In this document: in pieces, positions 17,326 through 27,148 of the stretch
Position numbering within the stretch: the stretch's first letter is position 1
How the letters are laid out: every line of letters starts with the position of its first letter
Assembly (NCBI GenBank): GCA_036496425.1
Contig: DASXLG010000038.1
Span: 1 to 39,783 of the forward strand
DNA: 39,783 nt
Direction: 5' to 3'
Source: Terriglobia bacterium
Lineage (GTDB): Bacteria; Acidobacteriota; Terriglobia; 20CM-2-55-15
The notes under the pieces: generated by a model
Database searches by the model: none
What the model was told of the DNA's origin: nothing
What the model saw: the letters and a program-made list of their open reading frames with translations, nothing else
Position numbers and translations under genes: made by a program

Positions 17326-17898
17326 TTACCTCTTTTTTAAATCGGAGAGCCGCAGCGGTCCTATCTCTTCCGTGCCGTGAACCTGTTCTCCACGGGTTCG
17401 CCGGCTGAAGATATCAACCAGGCTGCTCAGCGAGAAGCTGGAATTGTCTGCCGGGTCTGCGGGGCCGCCGGATTCCTCGGCGCGGTAGTCCAGGCGGATC
17501 CAGAATGCATCCTTCAGCGGCAGAACACCGACGGGCATCGAGACGTTACTGATACACCATGCTTCTGCGGCGGCGGCCGAGAGATGTGAAACCGATTTCG
17601 GAGGGCCGCCCAACCTGGTGACCGCAAATTTCTCCTCCCACAGATCGTAGCTGACGGCGAACCGCTCGGCCGAACGGCCGAGCGGTTTGCCGGTGCGATC
17701 GGGACGCAGCGTGATGTCGAATTCATAGTTCACCGTCGCTCCGTCATTCAGACGTTTAAGCGCTTCGCCGGTGAGAAAATGGATTCGAGAAGCGACGATG
17801 CGCAACTGATCGCCCTCGATATGCGCGGTCAGCGACTGCGCCGCCGCAGCCGTGGTAAGCGCGCTCAGAAGCAAGAGCTGTAATACGGCTCGCTTCAA
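17326..17898 (-). CDS. DUF4390 domain protein, secreted or periplasmic
   Basis: 190 residues from a TTG start whose bases overlap the TGA stop of the Omp85-like gene (TTGA). A signal peptide (KRAVLQLLLLSALTTAAA, cleaved near AAAQS) is followed by a beta-rich region matching DUF4390: EGDQLRIVASRIHFLTGEALKRLNDGATVNYEFDITL at about 28-64, VSYDLWEEKFAVTRL near 84-98, and a C-terminal Asp-Tyr strand (FWIRLDYRAEE). DUF4390 proteins are found next to NtrY-type kinases, so it may act as a periplasmic input for the kinase; that is inference from context. The C-terminal 45 residues are polar. Confidence 0.8.
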   Translation of the reverse strand: MKRAVLQLLLLSALTTAAAAQSLTAHIEGDQLRIVASRIHFLTGEALKRLNDGATVNYEFDITLRPDRTGKPLGRSAERFAVSYDLWEEKFAVTRLGGPPKSVSHLSAAAAEAWCISNVSMPVGVLPLKDAFWIRLDYRAEESGGPADPADNSSFSLSSLVDIFSRRTRGEQVHGTEEIGPLRLSDLKKR

Positions 17899-19466
17899 AA
17901 CCGGAACCCCGTTGTAAAAACAGGCTCCACGCGGCTCGAACGGATCGGGAATCCCAGCTCCATGAAAAAAGTGTGGCCGCCGATTCCGAAACCTGCCGAA
18001 TGCCTTGCGATGATCGGCATTCCGGAGTTTCCGACCGCTCCTACGTCATAAAAAATGTGGAAACCCGAGCGGATCTGGCCGACATGAATGCCCTGGTCGG
18101 TATTGATGTTGAATTGTCCGATCGAGGGCTTGCCGAAGCCGTACTGAACGGATCCGTAAAGCATCCGATTTCCGCCCGCCGGCGCGATATCGAATTTGTT
18201 CCATCCCCGAAGCGTGTCGGTGTTCCCCAACGAAAAGCGTTCGAACATGGGGGCGTTTCCGGAAAGGTGGCCGCCAATGAACGAGAACGACAACTGATTC
18301 TTATTCTGGCCATACACGTATTGGGCGTGCAGCACATGACGGGTGTAGATAAAGTCACTGTCGAGCTCGTGATTGCCCGCGCGGAAGTCATAACCGGCTT
18401 CAACCTTGTGGCGGTCCTGTGCCGCGTCCGCCCAGACATTGTGAAAATTCAATGACGCCGTGACCGCGCCGGCATTCGCGTCGTGTATCGCCGGGTATTG
18501 GATCTGCATCCCGGAAAGACTTAGACCCGCAGTCAGCCGAAGCCGTGGATCGAACCCGAACGTGATACTCGGATCGAAGGTGTTGCGTTCGCGATCGATG
18601 CTGTTCCTGTCGGCCAAAACCGTGGATGGCTGCCAGCGTTCGTGGTAGCGCGCATAGCGTAGCGCGACGCCGAGATGGTCGGTGCCCACTTTTGTATTCT
18701 CATATCCGAAGGAGAACCCGGCAAACCGTTCGAGCAGGGCGTCCTGATCGTCGGCAAAACCCAGAAGGATACGATTGTTCTGGCCCATGTCGATCGGAAG
18801 CGATGGGTCCAGGCTGAAGTTCTGCTTCGAGTGGTAGACGACCCGATCCGGCGGGATATCGAGTTGCGGGATCAAGCGCGCCTTCTGAATCTCGTATATC
18901 AGGACGACATGCTGGGGATCGCTGCCCTTTGTGACCTTTTTCTTGACGGTATAGGAGGGCTGCAGTTGTCGACTGATCTCGTGAAGGATCTGATCCGCTT
19001 TGTCCTGGTCGAGCTTCTCGCCGACAAGCTTTTGCATCTCATCCTGGATCGTCTGATGGAGCTTGGGATGGTCAGCCCCTTCAATATCCACACGCTCGAC
19101 GGTGTAACGGGAATTGACGTTTGCCTCGGCGTGCGGCCCGGCGCCTTGTTTCTGAATAACAAAGAGAAGCTTGACCGAATTGCAATCGCTACCCGGAGCG
19201 AGCCTGGCCGCCGCCGTGAATGCGGGGCTTTCGGCCTGGATTCGCACGATCAGTTCATCCGCGGCATTCTGGTCGTAGGGTTTGCCCGTGAGCTGATGTA
19301 TCGCATTGCGCAGGTCCTCACTGATCTCACCGGCGTCGACACCCGAGATCCCGGCGCTCTCGACAATCCCTTTTGGATTGACGCCTTCGGGCGCCTGCTG
19401 CGGTGCAGCCAGGCCGGCAAAACAGGACAGGAAGAAAACAATGGAGAGCAGAATCGATCGTTTCAT
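17895..19466 (-). CDS. Omp85/BamA-like outer-membrane beta-barrel protein with POTRA-like domains
   Basis: 523 residues from ATG 19466 (MKRSILLSIVFFLSCFAGLAA, a signal peptide). An upstream in-frame start would add an unlikely leader. Residues about 30-215 hold two or so POTRA-like units (AADELIVRIQAESPAF..., RYTVERVDIEGADH...). From about 240 on, alternating strands form a beta-barrel, with FSLGNTDTLRGWNKFDIAPAGGN near 425-450 matching the Omp85 surface-antigen motif (LRG followed by GGN) and a C-terminal Phe (TTGFRF), the usual outer-membrane signal. Shorter than BamA (about 800) and closer to two-partner secretion or TamA-like proteins. First gene of the eight-gene run; function (protein insertion or export) is inferred from the fold. 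Confidence 0.82.
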   Translation of the reverse strand: MKRSILLSIVFFLSCFAGLAAPQQAPEGVNPKGIVESAGISGVDAGEISEDLRNAIHQLTGKPYDQNAADELIVRIQAESPAFTAAARLAPGSDCNSVKLLFVIQKQGAGPHAEANVNSRYTVERVDIEGADHPKLHQTIQDEMQKLVGEKLDQDKADQILHEISRQLQPSYTVKKKVTKGSDPQHVVLIYEIQKARLIPQLDIPPDRVVYHSKQNFSLDPSLPIDMGQNNRILLGFADDQDALLERFAGFSFGYENTKVGTDHLGVALRYARYHERWQPSTVLADRNSIDRERNTFDPSITFGFDPRLRLTAGLSLSGMQIQYPAIHDANAGAVTASLNFHNVWADAAQDRHKVEAGYDFRAGNHELDSDFIYTRHVLHAQYVYGQNKNQLSFSFIGGHLSGNAPMFERFSLGNTDTLRGWNKFDIAPAGGNRMLYGSVQYGFGKPSIGQFNINTDQGIHVGQIRSGFHIFYDVGAVGNSGMPIIARHSAGFGIGGHTFFMELGFPIRSSRVEPVFTTGFRF

Positions 19467-19547
19467 GGCGACGGCTTTAGCAACCGCTGCGCCATTGTAT
19501 AAGTGCTTGATCCCGCAAAGAAGACCCGTTGCCGTACTGTGATTGCG

Positions 19548-19562
19548 TTTCACACTGTGAAA
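19548..19562. promoter_or_regulatory. Palindrome TTTCACA-C-TGTGAAA between divergent genes
   Basis: A perfect 7-1-7 inverted repeat lies in the 145-bp space between the Omp85-like gene (-) and the gene at 19612 (+), 50 bases upstream of the latter's ATG. The position and symmetry suit an operator for a dimeric regulator. It is overlapped on the left by TGTGA-N7-TCACA (19538-19554), one base longer than a CRP site. No regulator is identified. Confidence 0.45.
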
Positions 19563-19611
19563 TTCATCAAACTGTTTGCCAGCGGTTCCGCTCTCAGGTC
19601 AGAATGAGCTC

Positions 19612-20757
19612 ATGTGGACAACTCGACGGCGCTTTCTTGTTGGAGCCGCGGCGGCGCTGCTGGCGTTTGCCGGATCGCTCAGTTTCATATCGAGCCCCCG
19701 CGTTGCGGGCGATACTCTGCCCGCGCAACTCAGCGATGAAGCCTTCTGGAACCTGGTCAACGAATTTTCAGAAGGCGGAGGCTATTTCCGCTCCGACAAC
19801 TTCGTCTCGAATGAAACGACGTTTCAATATGTGATCAAGGACCTCAAGAAAACGACGCCGGGCGGGGTTTATCTCGGCGTCGGGCCCGATCAGAACTTCA
19901 CGTATATCGTCGCGCTGCAACCCAAAATGGCGATCATCTTCGACATTCGCCGCCAGAACGCGATGCAGCACCTGATGTACAAGTCGCTGATTGAAACGTC
20001 CGCGGATCGAGCCGAGTTTCTGTCCCGATTGTTTTCCCGCAAACGCCCGCAAGGTCTGAGCGCCAAATCGACGTCCGAAGAACTCTTTGCCGCGTACGAC
20101 AACGTCGAAGCGGATCGGCTGATCTTCGAGGACACGCTGAAAGGCATCAAGAAGGACCTCGAGGAGACACACAAGTTCAAACTCTCCCTGGATGACGAAG
20201 GCAACATTGAATATGTCCTGCGCGCTTTCTTCGCCGGCGGTCCGGACCTGACGTACAACGGGATCGGCGGCGGCAATTTCGGAAGGGGCCGGATGCCTTC
20301 GTATGAAGAGATCATGCAGACCACCGACGCCGAAGGCACGAACCTCAGCTACATGGGCAGCGAGGAGAATTACAAATCGCTGCAGAATCTCGAAAAGAAC
20401 AATCTGATTGTTCCCGTCGTGGGCGACTTCGCCGGAGCAAAAGCCATTCGAACCGTTGCGAAGTATCTGAAGGATCACGACGCGCACGTCACCGCTTTTT
20501 ACCTGTCCAATGTCGAACAGTATCTGTTTCAACAGGACGACGACTGGAGCAAGTTTTACAAAAACGTTGAAACGCTGCCGCTGGACTCCACAGCCACATT
20601 TATTCGCTCGGTCTTCAATGGTGTCGCCGCGAATTCGCAACCCAGCGGCTATGGTTTGCGGTCCGCCTCCCTGCTCTCCTCGATTCCCGATCTCTTAAAG
20701 GCTTTCGGCGCGGGGGAAATCCAGAGCTATTACGACGTGATCAACATGTCGAAATAG
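19612..20757 (+). CDS. Exported protein of uncertain family, possibly LIC_10091-like
   Basis: 381 residues from ATG 19612. The N-terminus TTRRRFLVGAAAALLAFAGS looks like a Tat or Sec signal with an Arg triplet. The body contains LSDEAFWNLVNEFSEGGGYFRSDNFVSNE (about 43-71), GGVYLGVGPDQNFTYIVALQP (about 84-104) and FDIRRQNAMQHLMYKSLIE (about 110-128). The last stretch resembles a nucleotide- or SAM-binding Rossmann segment as seen in the LIC_10091 family of Leptospira, but I am not certain of that match. The enzyme activity, if any, is unknown. It is not in an operon; it diverges from the Omp85-like gene and converges on the RND operon, 8 bp between stops. Confidence 0.8.
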   Translation: MWTTRRRFLVGAAAALLAFAGSLSFISSPRVAGDTLPAQLSDEAFWNLVNEFSEGGGYFRSDNFVSNETTFQYVIKDLKKTTPGGVYLGVGPDQNFTYIVALQPKMAIIFDIRRQNAMQHLMYKSLIETSADRAEFLSRLFSRKRPQGLSAKSTSEELFAAYDNVEADRLIFEDTLKGIKKDLEETHKFKLSLDDEGNIEYVLRAFFAGGPDLTYNGIGGGNFGRGRMPSYEEIMQTTDAEGTNLSYMGSEENYKSLQNLEKNNLIVPVVGDFAGAKAIRTVAKYLKDHDAHVTAFYLSNVEQYLFQQDDDWSKFYKNVETLPLDSTATFIRSVFNGVAANSQPSGYGLRSASLLSSIPDLLKAFGAGEIQSYYDVINMSK

Positions 20758-20765
20758 CGGGGACA

Positions 20766-23700
20766 TCAGGCCTGAGACTCTCCTGGGGCAGGCGTGCGGA
20801 GCCGGTTCTTCGAGCCGAGGCGAATCCCGAGGCGGTCGAGATAAAGGTAGACAACGGGCGTCGTATACAACGTCAGCATCTGGCTGAAGATCAGGCCGCC
20901 GATAATCGCAACGCCCAGGGGACGCCGGAGTTCGGAACCTGTTCCTGTTCCGACGGCCAGGGGCAACGCTCCGAGGAGGGCCGCCATCGTGGTCATCATG
21001 ATGGGACGGAAGCGCAGGAGGCACGCCTGATGGATGGACTCGATCGAACTCCTGCCGTCATTTCTCTCCGCGGCGAGCGCGAAATCGATCATCAGGATGG
21101 CGTTCTTCTTGACGATCCCGATCAGCAGAATGATTCCGATCAGCGCCATGATGCTTAACTCGATTCGAAACAACAGCAGTGCGAGCAGCGCTCCCACGCC
21201 GGCGGACGGCAACGTGGAAAGGATGGTGAGCGGATGGATGAGGCTTTCATAGAGAACACCCAGCACAATATAGACAGCCAGCAAGGCAGCGGCGACGAGA
21301 AACGGCTCATTGGCGACGGACTCTTCGTAGGCCTGGGCCGTCCCGGTAAAACTTCCGGTTATCGTTCCCGGCATCCCGATTTCCAGTTCCGCCTGCCGAA
21401 CCTCACCGACGGCGTCTCCGAGGGCGTAACCCGGAAGCAGATTGAACGAGATGGTCGAGGACGGAAACTGTCCCTGGTGGCTGATCGACAACGGTGTGGT
21501 CGAGCGGTCATACCCGGCAAATGCGCTCAGCGGCGCCTGTCCACCGCCGCTTGCCGCGACATAGATGTATTTCAAGGCGTCCGGATTCTGTGAAAACTTC
21601 GGATCCACTTCCATGATGACGTGGTACTGGTTCAATCCCGTGTACATGGTCGATACCGGCCGTTGCCCGAACGCATCGTACAACGTGTTATCGATCGCCT
21701 GCTCGCTGATGCCGAGACGGGCGGCCGTTGAACGATCAAAATTCAGCGCGAGCTCGAGCCCGCTGTTCTGCTGATCGCTGTTCACATCCGCAAGGCCGGG
21801 CAGGGTTTTCAATTTGGCGTAAACCTTCGGTGTCCACTTGGTGAGAGCTTTCAGATCGTCGCTCTTGAGGGTGTACTGGTACTCCGCGTTCGCGGCCCGG
21901 CCGCCCACACGCACATCCTGGACTGCCTGGAGATAGAGCGTGGCACCCGGAATCTTCGACAGTTGCCGCCGCAATCTGCCAATGATCTGATCGGCGCTGG
22001 CCTTGCGTTTATCGAGGTCCTTCAACGAAACGAACATGCGGCCGGTGTTTGCCGTGCCGCCTCCACCCGTGAACGCGATCACATCTTCAACGGCCGGGTC
22101 CTTGCCTACTGCAACGGCGAATTCTCTGAGCTTCCCGCTCATGGTCTGAAAGGAAGTGTCCTGATCGGCCTGGATATTTCCCGTGAGGCGGCCGGTGTCC
22201 TCTTCCGGGAAAAAGCCCTTCGGCACGACGAAGTACAGGTAGACGGTGAATGCTATCGTTCCCAGCGTCACCAGAAGCATCAATGCCTGATGGCGCAAAA
22301 CCCACCCGAGCGTCGTCTCATAGAAGTCCAGTATCCATTGAAAGCCGCGCTCGCTGAGGCGGTAAGCGCGGCCGTGGCGGATTTCACTTTCAGGCCGGAG
22401 CAGGCGCGCACACATCATGGGTGTAGTGGTGAGTGAAACGAGCAACGACACGCCGATCGCAACGGAGAGCGTCACGGCAAATTCGCGGAACAGGCGGCCG
22501 ACGATTCCCCCCATCAGCAGGATCGGAATGAATACCGCGATAAGCGACAGACTGATGGACAGAACTGTAAAGCCGATTTCCTTCGCCCCTGTCAGCGCGG
22601 CCTGAAGCGGTGTCTCACCCTTCTCGAGATACCGCGTGATGTTCTCGATGACGACGATCGCATCGTCGACGACGAAACCGGTCGCGATTGCCAGCGCCAT
22701 GAGCGACAGGTTGTCCAGGCTATACCCCGCGAGGTACATGACACTGAAGGTACCCACGAGCGACACGGGCACCGCGACACTTGGAATGAGAGTTGTCCTG
22801 AAATTGCGGAGAAAGACGAATACGACGAGCACGACCAGAATGATGGACAACCCCAACGCGATCTCGACATCGTGTACGGATTCCCGGATCGTGATCGTCC
22901 GGTCGAGCACGACAGACATATGAATCGCCGGAGGTATCGACCCCTGGAGCGTCGGTATCAGACTGCGGACGCGGTCTACAGTCGAAATAATGTTCGCGCC
23001 GGGCTGCCGGAAGATGATGATCGGAATTGCCGGTTGGCCATTGACGAGACCGAGCGTGCGAATGTCTTCCACGGAATCCGTGACGTTCGCCACCTGTGAG
23101 AGCGGGACCGCAGCTCCATTCCTGTATGCAATCACGAGCGGCTGGTATTCGCTCGCTTTCAGGAGCTGATCGGTCGCGCCGACCTGCCAGGTGCGTCCTT
23201 CATTCTGGAAATTCCCCTTTGGCGCATTCGCATTGGCATTGGTGAGCGCGGTCCGGATGTTTTCCAGCCCGAGTCCGGCGTTGTTCAACAGCGTGGGGTT
23301 CACCTCAACCCGCACGGCAGGCAACGCGCCTCCTCCGACGATTACCTGCCCGACGCCTTCGATCTGCGAAAGTTTCTGCTGAAGGATCGACGAAGCGGCA
23401 TCGTAAATGCGTCCACGGTCGTAGGTATCCGCCGTAAGCGACAGAATCAGGATCGGCGCATCCGCCGGATTGACCTTGCGATACCTGGGATTATTCGGAA
23501 GATTGGCCGGCAATTGGCTTCGCGCTGCGTTGATTGCGGCCTGAACATCGCGGGCGGCCGCATCGATGTTCCGGCTCAGATCGAATTGCAGGACGATGCT
23601 CGCCGTACCGAGGTTGCTGGATGAGGTCATTTCGTTAACGCCGGCAATTCGGCCGAAAAACCGTTCCAGCGGCGTGGCGACCGAAGACGCCATCGTCTCG

Positions 23701-23867
23701 GGATTTGCGCCCGGCAGCGACGCAGAAACCTGGATCGTCGGAAACTCCACCTGGGGCAACGGAGAAACCGGTAACTGGGTGTACGCGAGCGCGCCGGCAA
23801 ACGCGACCGCCGCAGTGAGCAGCGTGGTAGCGATCGGCCGATGGATGAATGGCGCGGAGATGCTCAC
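20766..23867 (-). CDS. mdtC: RND multidrug efflux pump subunit, MdtC-like
   Basis: 1033 residues, the normal size for the family. The N-terminus [38 protein letters not shown] and the stretch [35 protein letters not shown] follow MdtC closely. Twelve membrane segments in two halves, each half with a large periplasmic loop. Proton-relay residues are seen: Asp-Asp in [16 protein letters not shown] (TM4) and Lys in [15 protein letters not shown] (TM10). MdtB and MdtC form a hetero-trimer that pumps drugs and bile-salt-like compounds. The ATG overlaps the TGA of the MdtB-like gene (ATGA). Last gene of the operon; no outer-membrane TolC-like gene follows. Confidence 0.92.
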   Translation of the reverse strand: MSISAPFIHRPIATTLLTAAVAFAGALAYTQLPVSPLPQVEFPTIQVSASLPGANPETMASSVATPLERFFGRIAGVNEMTSSSNLGTASIVLQFDLSRNIDAAARDVQAAINAARSQLPANLPNNPRYRKVNPADAPILILSLTADTYDRGRIYDAASSILQQKLSQIEGVGQVIVGGGALPAVRVEVNPTLLNNAGLGLENIRTALTNANANAPKGNFQNEGRTWQVGATDQLLKASEYQPLVIAYRNGAAVPLSQVANVTDSVEDIRTLGLVNGQPAIPIIIFRQPGANIISTVDRVRSLIPTLQGSIPPAIHMSVVLDRTITIRESVHDVEIALGLSIILVVLVVFVFLRNFRTTLIPSVAVPVSLVGTFSVMYLAGYSLDNLSLMALAIATGFVVDDAIVVIENITRYLEKGETPLQAALTGAKEIGFTVLSISLSLIAVFIPILLMGGIVGRLFREFAVTLSVAIGVSLLVSLTTTPMMCARLLRPESEIRHGRAYRLSERGFQWILDFYETTLGWVLRHQALMLLVTLGTIAFTVYLYFVVPKGFFPEEDTGRLTGNIQADQDTSFQTMSGKLREFAVAVGKDPAVEDVIAFTGGGGTANTGRMFVSLKDLDKRKASADQIIGRLRRQLSKIPGATLYLQAVQDVRVGGRAANAEYQYTLKSDDLKALTKWTPKVYAKLKTLPGLADVNSDQQNSGLELALNFDRSTAARLGISEQAIDNTLYDAFGQRPVSTMYTGLNQYHVIMEVDPKFSQNPDALKYIYVAASGGGQAPLSAFAGYDRSTTPLSISHQGQFPSSTISFNLLPGYALGDAVGEVRQAELEIGMPGTITGSFTGTAQAYEESVANEPFLVAAALLAVYIVLGVLYESLIHPLTILSTLPSAGVGALLALLLFRIELSIMALIGIILLIGIVKKNAILMIDFALAAERNDGRSSIESIHQACLLRFRPIMMTTMAALLGALPLAVGTGTGSELRRPLGVAIIGGLIFSQMLTLYTTPVVYLYLDRLGIRLGSKNRLRTPAPGESQA

Positions 23868-26800
23868 GCAGCCTCTGGATGATCCGGAGAGATTTCCGCA
23901 TGGCCGCCGTCCGGCTGATGCGGCTTCCTTCCGCCGAATCGAACCGCCAAGCGGTCGAAAGCCAGATAAATGACGGGTGTCGTAAACAACGTCAGCAGCT
24001 GGCTGACGAGTAATCCGCCGATAATCGCGATTCCCAGTGGCCGCCGCAGCTCGGCGCCTGTCCCGCCTCCGAACGCAAGCGGAATACCGGCGAATAAAGC
24101 CGCCATCGTCGTCATCATGATCGGCCGGAAGCGCAGCAGGCTGGCCTGGTAGATCGCCTCTTCGGGAGGTTTTCCTTCGTTGCGCTCCGCATCGAGCGCG
24201 AAGTCGATCATCATGATTCCATTTTTCTTGACGATGCCGATCAGCAGGATGATTCCGATCAGCGCAATCACATCCATCTCCTGTCCAAAAAGAAGCAACG
24301 CCAGCAGGGCGCCGACTCCCGCCGACGGCAGCGTGGACAGAATCGTGATCGGGTGAATATAGCTCTCGTACAACACGCCCAGCACGATGTAGACGGTGAT
24401 AAGAGCGGCCAGAATCAGCGTCGTTTCATTTGTCAGCGACGTCTTGAATGCTTCCGCGGTGCCTTGGAAACTGCCCGTCATGCCGGCCGGCAGGTTCATA
24501 TCCTTGATCGCTTCATCGACCTGGCCGACCGCTTCACCCAGCGAAACGCGAGGCGCAAGATTGAATGAAAGCGTGACAGCCGGAAACTGCCCCTGCCGGT
24601 TCAGCGCCAGAGGCACGGCCTGGCGTTCCAGACGCGTGAATGCGCTGAGCGGAACTGCCGCCACCGGGGCGGCCCGCGGCGCAGTGACCGAGGACGTCGG
24701 CGTACGCGACGCGCCGGGTGCTCCCGTAGAGCCGCTCGTGCCGGTTGTACTCGTCGTGTTGGCCGTGCTTGTGGGTCCAGAGCCGGCCGAGCCGATGCCT
24801 ATATTCGTGGTTATGGACGGAACAGGCCGGACATAGATGTTGGAAAGATCCTCCGGCGCCTGCTGAAACTGCGACGCGGTCTCCAGGACCACACGGTACT
24901 GATTCAGCTGCGTGAACATCGTCGAAACCTGCCGCTGTCCGAAAGCGTCGTACAGGGTGTCGTCTATCATCTGCGGCGTGATGCCGAAGCGTGATGCCGT
25001 GTTCCGGTCGATGACGAGTCTCGCCTGCAGCCCCCGGTTCAGCTGGTCGGTTGCAACGTCACGCAATTCCGGCATCGACTGAAGCTTGCCGACGATTTTC
25101 GGCACCCATTGGTCCAGCTCATTCATGTCCGGATCCTCGAGGCTGTACTGGTACCGCGTGCGGCTCACCCGGTTTTCCACCGTCAGATCCTGAATCGGCT
25201 GCATGTACAGGTGGATTCCTTCAACCTTCGAAAGTTCCTGTTGCAGCCGGGGAATGAGGTTGACGGCGTAATCTTTTCTATCACTCAGCGATTTGAGGTT
25301 GATCTGGATCGTTCCGCTGTTCAGCGTGGTGTTCGTCCCATCGACTCCGATGAACGACGACAGGCTCTCGACCGCCGGATCCTGAAGCAACGCGCGCGCC
25401 AGAGCCTGCTGCCGCTGCGCCATCGCGTCGAAGGAGACGCTCTCCTCGGCTTCGGAAATTCCGAGAATCACGCCGGTGTCCTGGACAGGGAAAAATCCTT
25501 TGGGGATCACCAGATACAGGAGAACGGTCAGCACGAGCGTGCCCGCGGCCACCAGCAGAGTCAGGACTTGATGGTCCAGCGCCCAACGCAGCGTTCGCCC
25601 GTAATAGGCAATAATCGATTCGAACGCATGCTCGGTCTTCTGATAGAACCAGCTCTGCTCCGCTTCCGGTTTGTGACGTAAAAGTCTCGCGCTCATCATC
25701 GGCGTCAGCGTCAAGGACACCACCGCGGAAATCAGGATGGTGATGCTCAGCGTCACGGCGAATTCCCGAAAGAGCCGGCCCACGACATCCGCCATGAACA
25801 GCAGCGGAATCAGGACGGCGATCAACGACACCGTCAGCGAAATGATCGTGAAACCGATTTGCTCGGAACCCTTTAGAGCGGAATCCAGCGGCTGATCGCC
25901 TGCCTCGACATAGCGCGCGATGTTTTCGATCATCACGATGGCGTCATCGACGACAAACCCAGTCGCGATCGTCATGGCCATGAGCGTGAGGTTGTTCAGG
26001 CTGTAACCGAGCAGATACATCACACCGAACGTACCGACAAGCGACACGGGCACGGCGATGCTCGGAATGACGGTCCCGGCCAATGTGCGCAGGAAGATAA
26101 AAATCACGAACACAACCAGCAGGATGGTCAGTATCAATTCGAACTGAACATCTTTCACAGAGGCGCGGATCGTATTGGTCCGGTCCGTGAGAATCGCAAT
26201 GTCGATCGATGACGGAAGGGTGTTTTTAAGCTGCGGAAGCAACGCCTTGACCCGATCGACGACCTCGATAATGTTCGTGCCGGGCTGCCTCTGAATATTC
26301 AAAATGATGGCGGGAGTCGTATTCATCCACGCCGCCTGCTTCATGTTCTCGACGCCGTCGGTGACCGTAGCGACATCGGACAAAACCACCGGCGCGCCGT
26401 TGCGGAATGCAACGATGAGCGGCCGGTAGTCCGCGCTGGACAGAAGCTGGTCGTTTCCGGAAATCGTATACGCCTGCTTCGCTCCGTCGAGATTGCCTTT
26501 TGCCTGATTCACATTGGCCGCAACGATCGCCGAGCGGAGATCCTCCAGGCTCAGCGAATAGCGCGAGAGAGCCGTCGGATTGGCCTCAATGCGGACGGCG
26601 GGCTTCTGTCCGCCCGAGATGCTGACCAGACCGACGCCGGAGAGCTGCGAAATCTTCTGGGCGAGCCGGGTATCGGCGAAATCCTCGACATTCGAAAGCG
26701 GCAACGTTTTCGAGGTCAGCGCCAGTGTGATCACGGGGGCATCCGCCGGATTGATCTTGCTGTAGACCGGGGGGTTCGGCAGATCTCTCGGAAGAAAATT

Positions 26801-27148
26801 CGATCCTGCGTTGATCGCAGCCTGAACTTCCTGTTCAGCCACGTCGATACTGAGATCGAGGGCGAACTGGAGCGTGATGATCGAACTCCCGCCCGAGCTC
26901 GAAGAAGTCATTTGATTCAGCCCGGGAACCTGGCCGAACTGGCGCTCGAGCGGTGCTGTGACGGATGAAGCCATCACGTCGGGGCCGGCGCCGGGATAAA
27001 ACGTGACGACCTGAATCGTCGGATACTCCACCTCGGGAAGCGCGGAAACCGGCAACTGCCGGTAACCTGCAATTCCCGCGAGCAGAATCGCGGCCATCAA
27101 AAGCGATGTCGCGATCGGCCGGAGGATAAAGATCCGCGAAACGTTCAT
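23864..27148 (-). CDS. mdtB: RND multidrug efflux pump subunit, MdtB-like, with a low-complexity insert
   Basis: 1094 residues, about 50 longer than typical MdtB. The N-terminus [39 protein letters not shown] and [25 protein letters not shown] are characteristic. Proton-relay Asp-Asp in [17 protein letters not shown] and Lys in [15 protein letters not shown] are intact. The extra length lies at about residues 780-830 (bases about 24655-24805), a Thr/Ser/Gly/Ala/Pro-rich stretch in the second periplasmic loop, between IYVRPVPS and VPLSAF. This would sit in the porter or docking region and is not usual for the family. Overlaps its neighbours by ATGA at both ends. Confidence 0.93.
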   Translation of the reverse strand: MNVSRIFILRPIATSLLMAAILLAGIAGYRQLPVSALPEVEYPTIQVVTFYPGAGPDVMASSVTAPLERQFGQVPGLNQMTSSSSGGSSIITLQFALDLSIDVAEQEVQAAINAGSNFLPRDLPNPPVYSKINPADAPVITLALTSKTLPLSNVEDFADTRLAQKISQLSGVGLVSISGGQKPAVRIEANPTALSRYSLSLEDLRSAIVAANVNQAKGNLDGAKQAYTISGNDQLLSSADYRPLIVAFRNGAPVVLSDVATVTDGVENMKQAAWMNTTPAIILNIQRQPGTNIIEVVDRVKALLPQLKNTLPSSIDIAILTDRTNTIRASVKDVQFELILTILLVVFVIFIFLRTLAGTVIPSIAVPVSLVGTFGVMYLLGYSLNNLTLMAMTIATGFVVDDAIVMIENIARYVEAGDQPLDSALKGSEQIGFTIISLTVSLIAVLIPLLFMADVVGRLFREFAVTLSITILISAVVSLTLTPMMSARLLRHKPEAEQSWFYQKTEHAFESIIAYYGRTLRWALDHQVLTLLVAAGTLVLTVLLYLVIPKGFFPVQDTGVILGISEAEESVSFDAMAQRQQALARALLQDPAVESLSSFIGVDGTNTTLNSGTIQINLKSLSDRKDYAVNLIPRLQQELSKVEGIHLYMQPIQDLTVENRVSRTRYQYSLEDPDMNELDQWVPKIVGKLQSMPELRDVATDQLNRGLQARLVIDRNTASRFGITPQMIDDTLYDAFGQRQVSTMFTQLNQYRVVLETASQFQQAPEDLSNIYVRPVPSITTNIGIGSAGSGPTSTANTTSTTGTSGSTGAPGASRTPTSSVTAPRAAPVAAVPLSAFTRLERQAVPLALNRQGQFPAVTLSFNLAPRVSLGEAVGQVDEAIKDMNLPAGMTGSFQGTAEAFKTSLTNETTLILAALITVYIVLGVLYESYIHPITILSTLPSAGVGALLALLLFGQEMDVIALIGIILLIGIVKKNGIMMIDFALDAERNEGKPPEEAIYQASLLRFRPIMMTTMAALFAGIPLAFGGGTGAELRRPLGIAIIGGLLVSQLLTLFTTPVIYLAFDRLAVRFGGRKPHQPDGGHAEISPDHPEAA

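Noticed and set aside
19538-19554. CRP site TGTGA-N7-TCACA
   Set aside because: Spacing is one base longer than the CRP consensus (N6); kept only as part of a general palindrome note.
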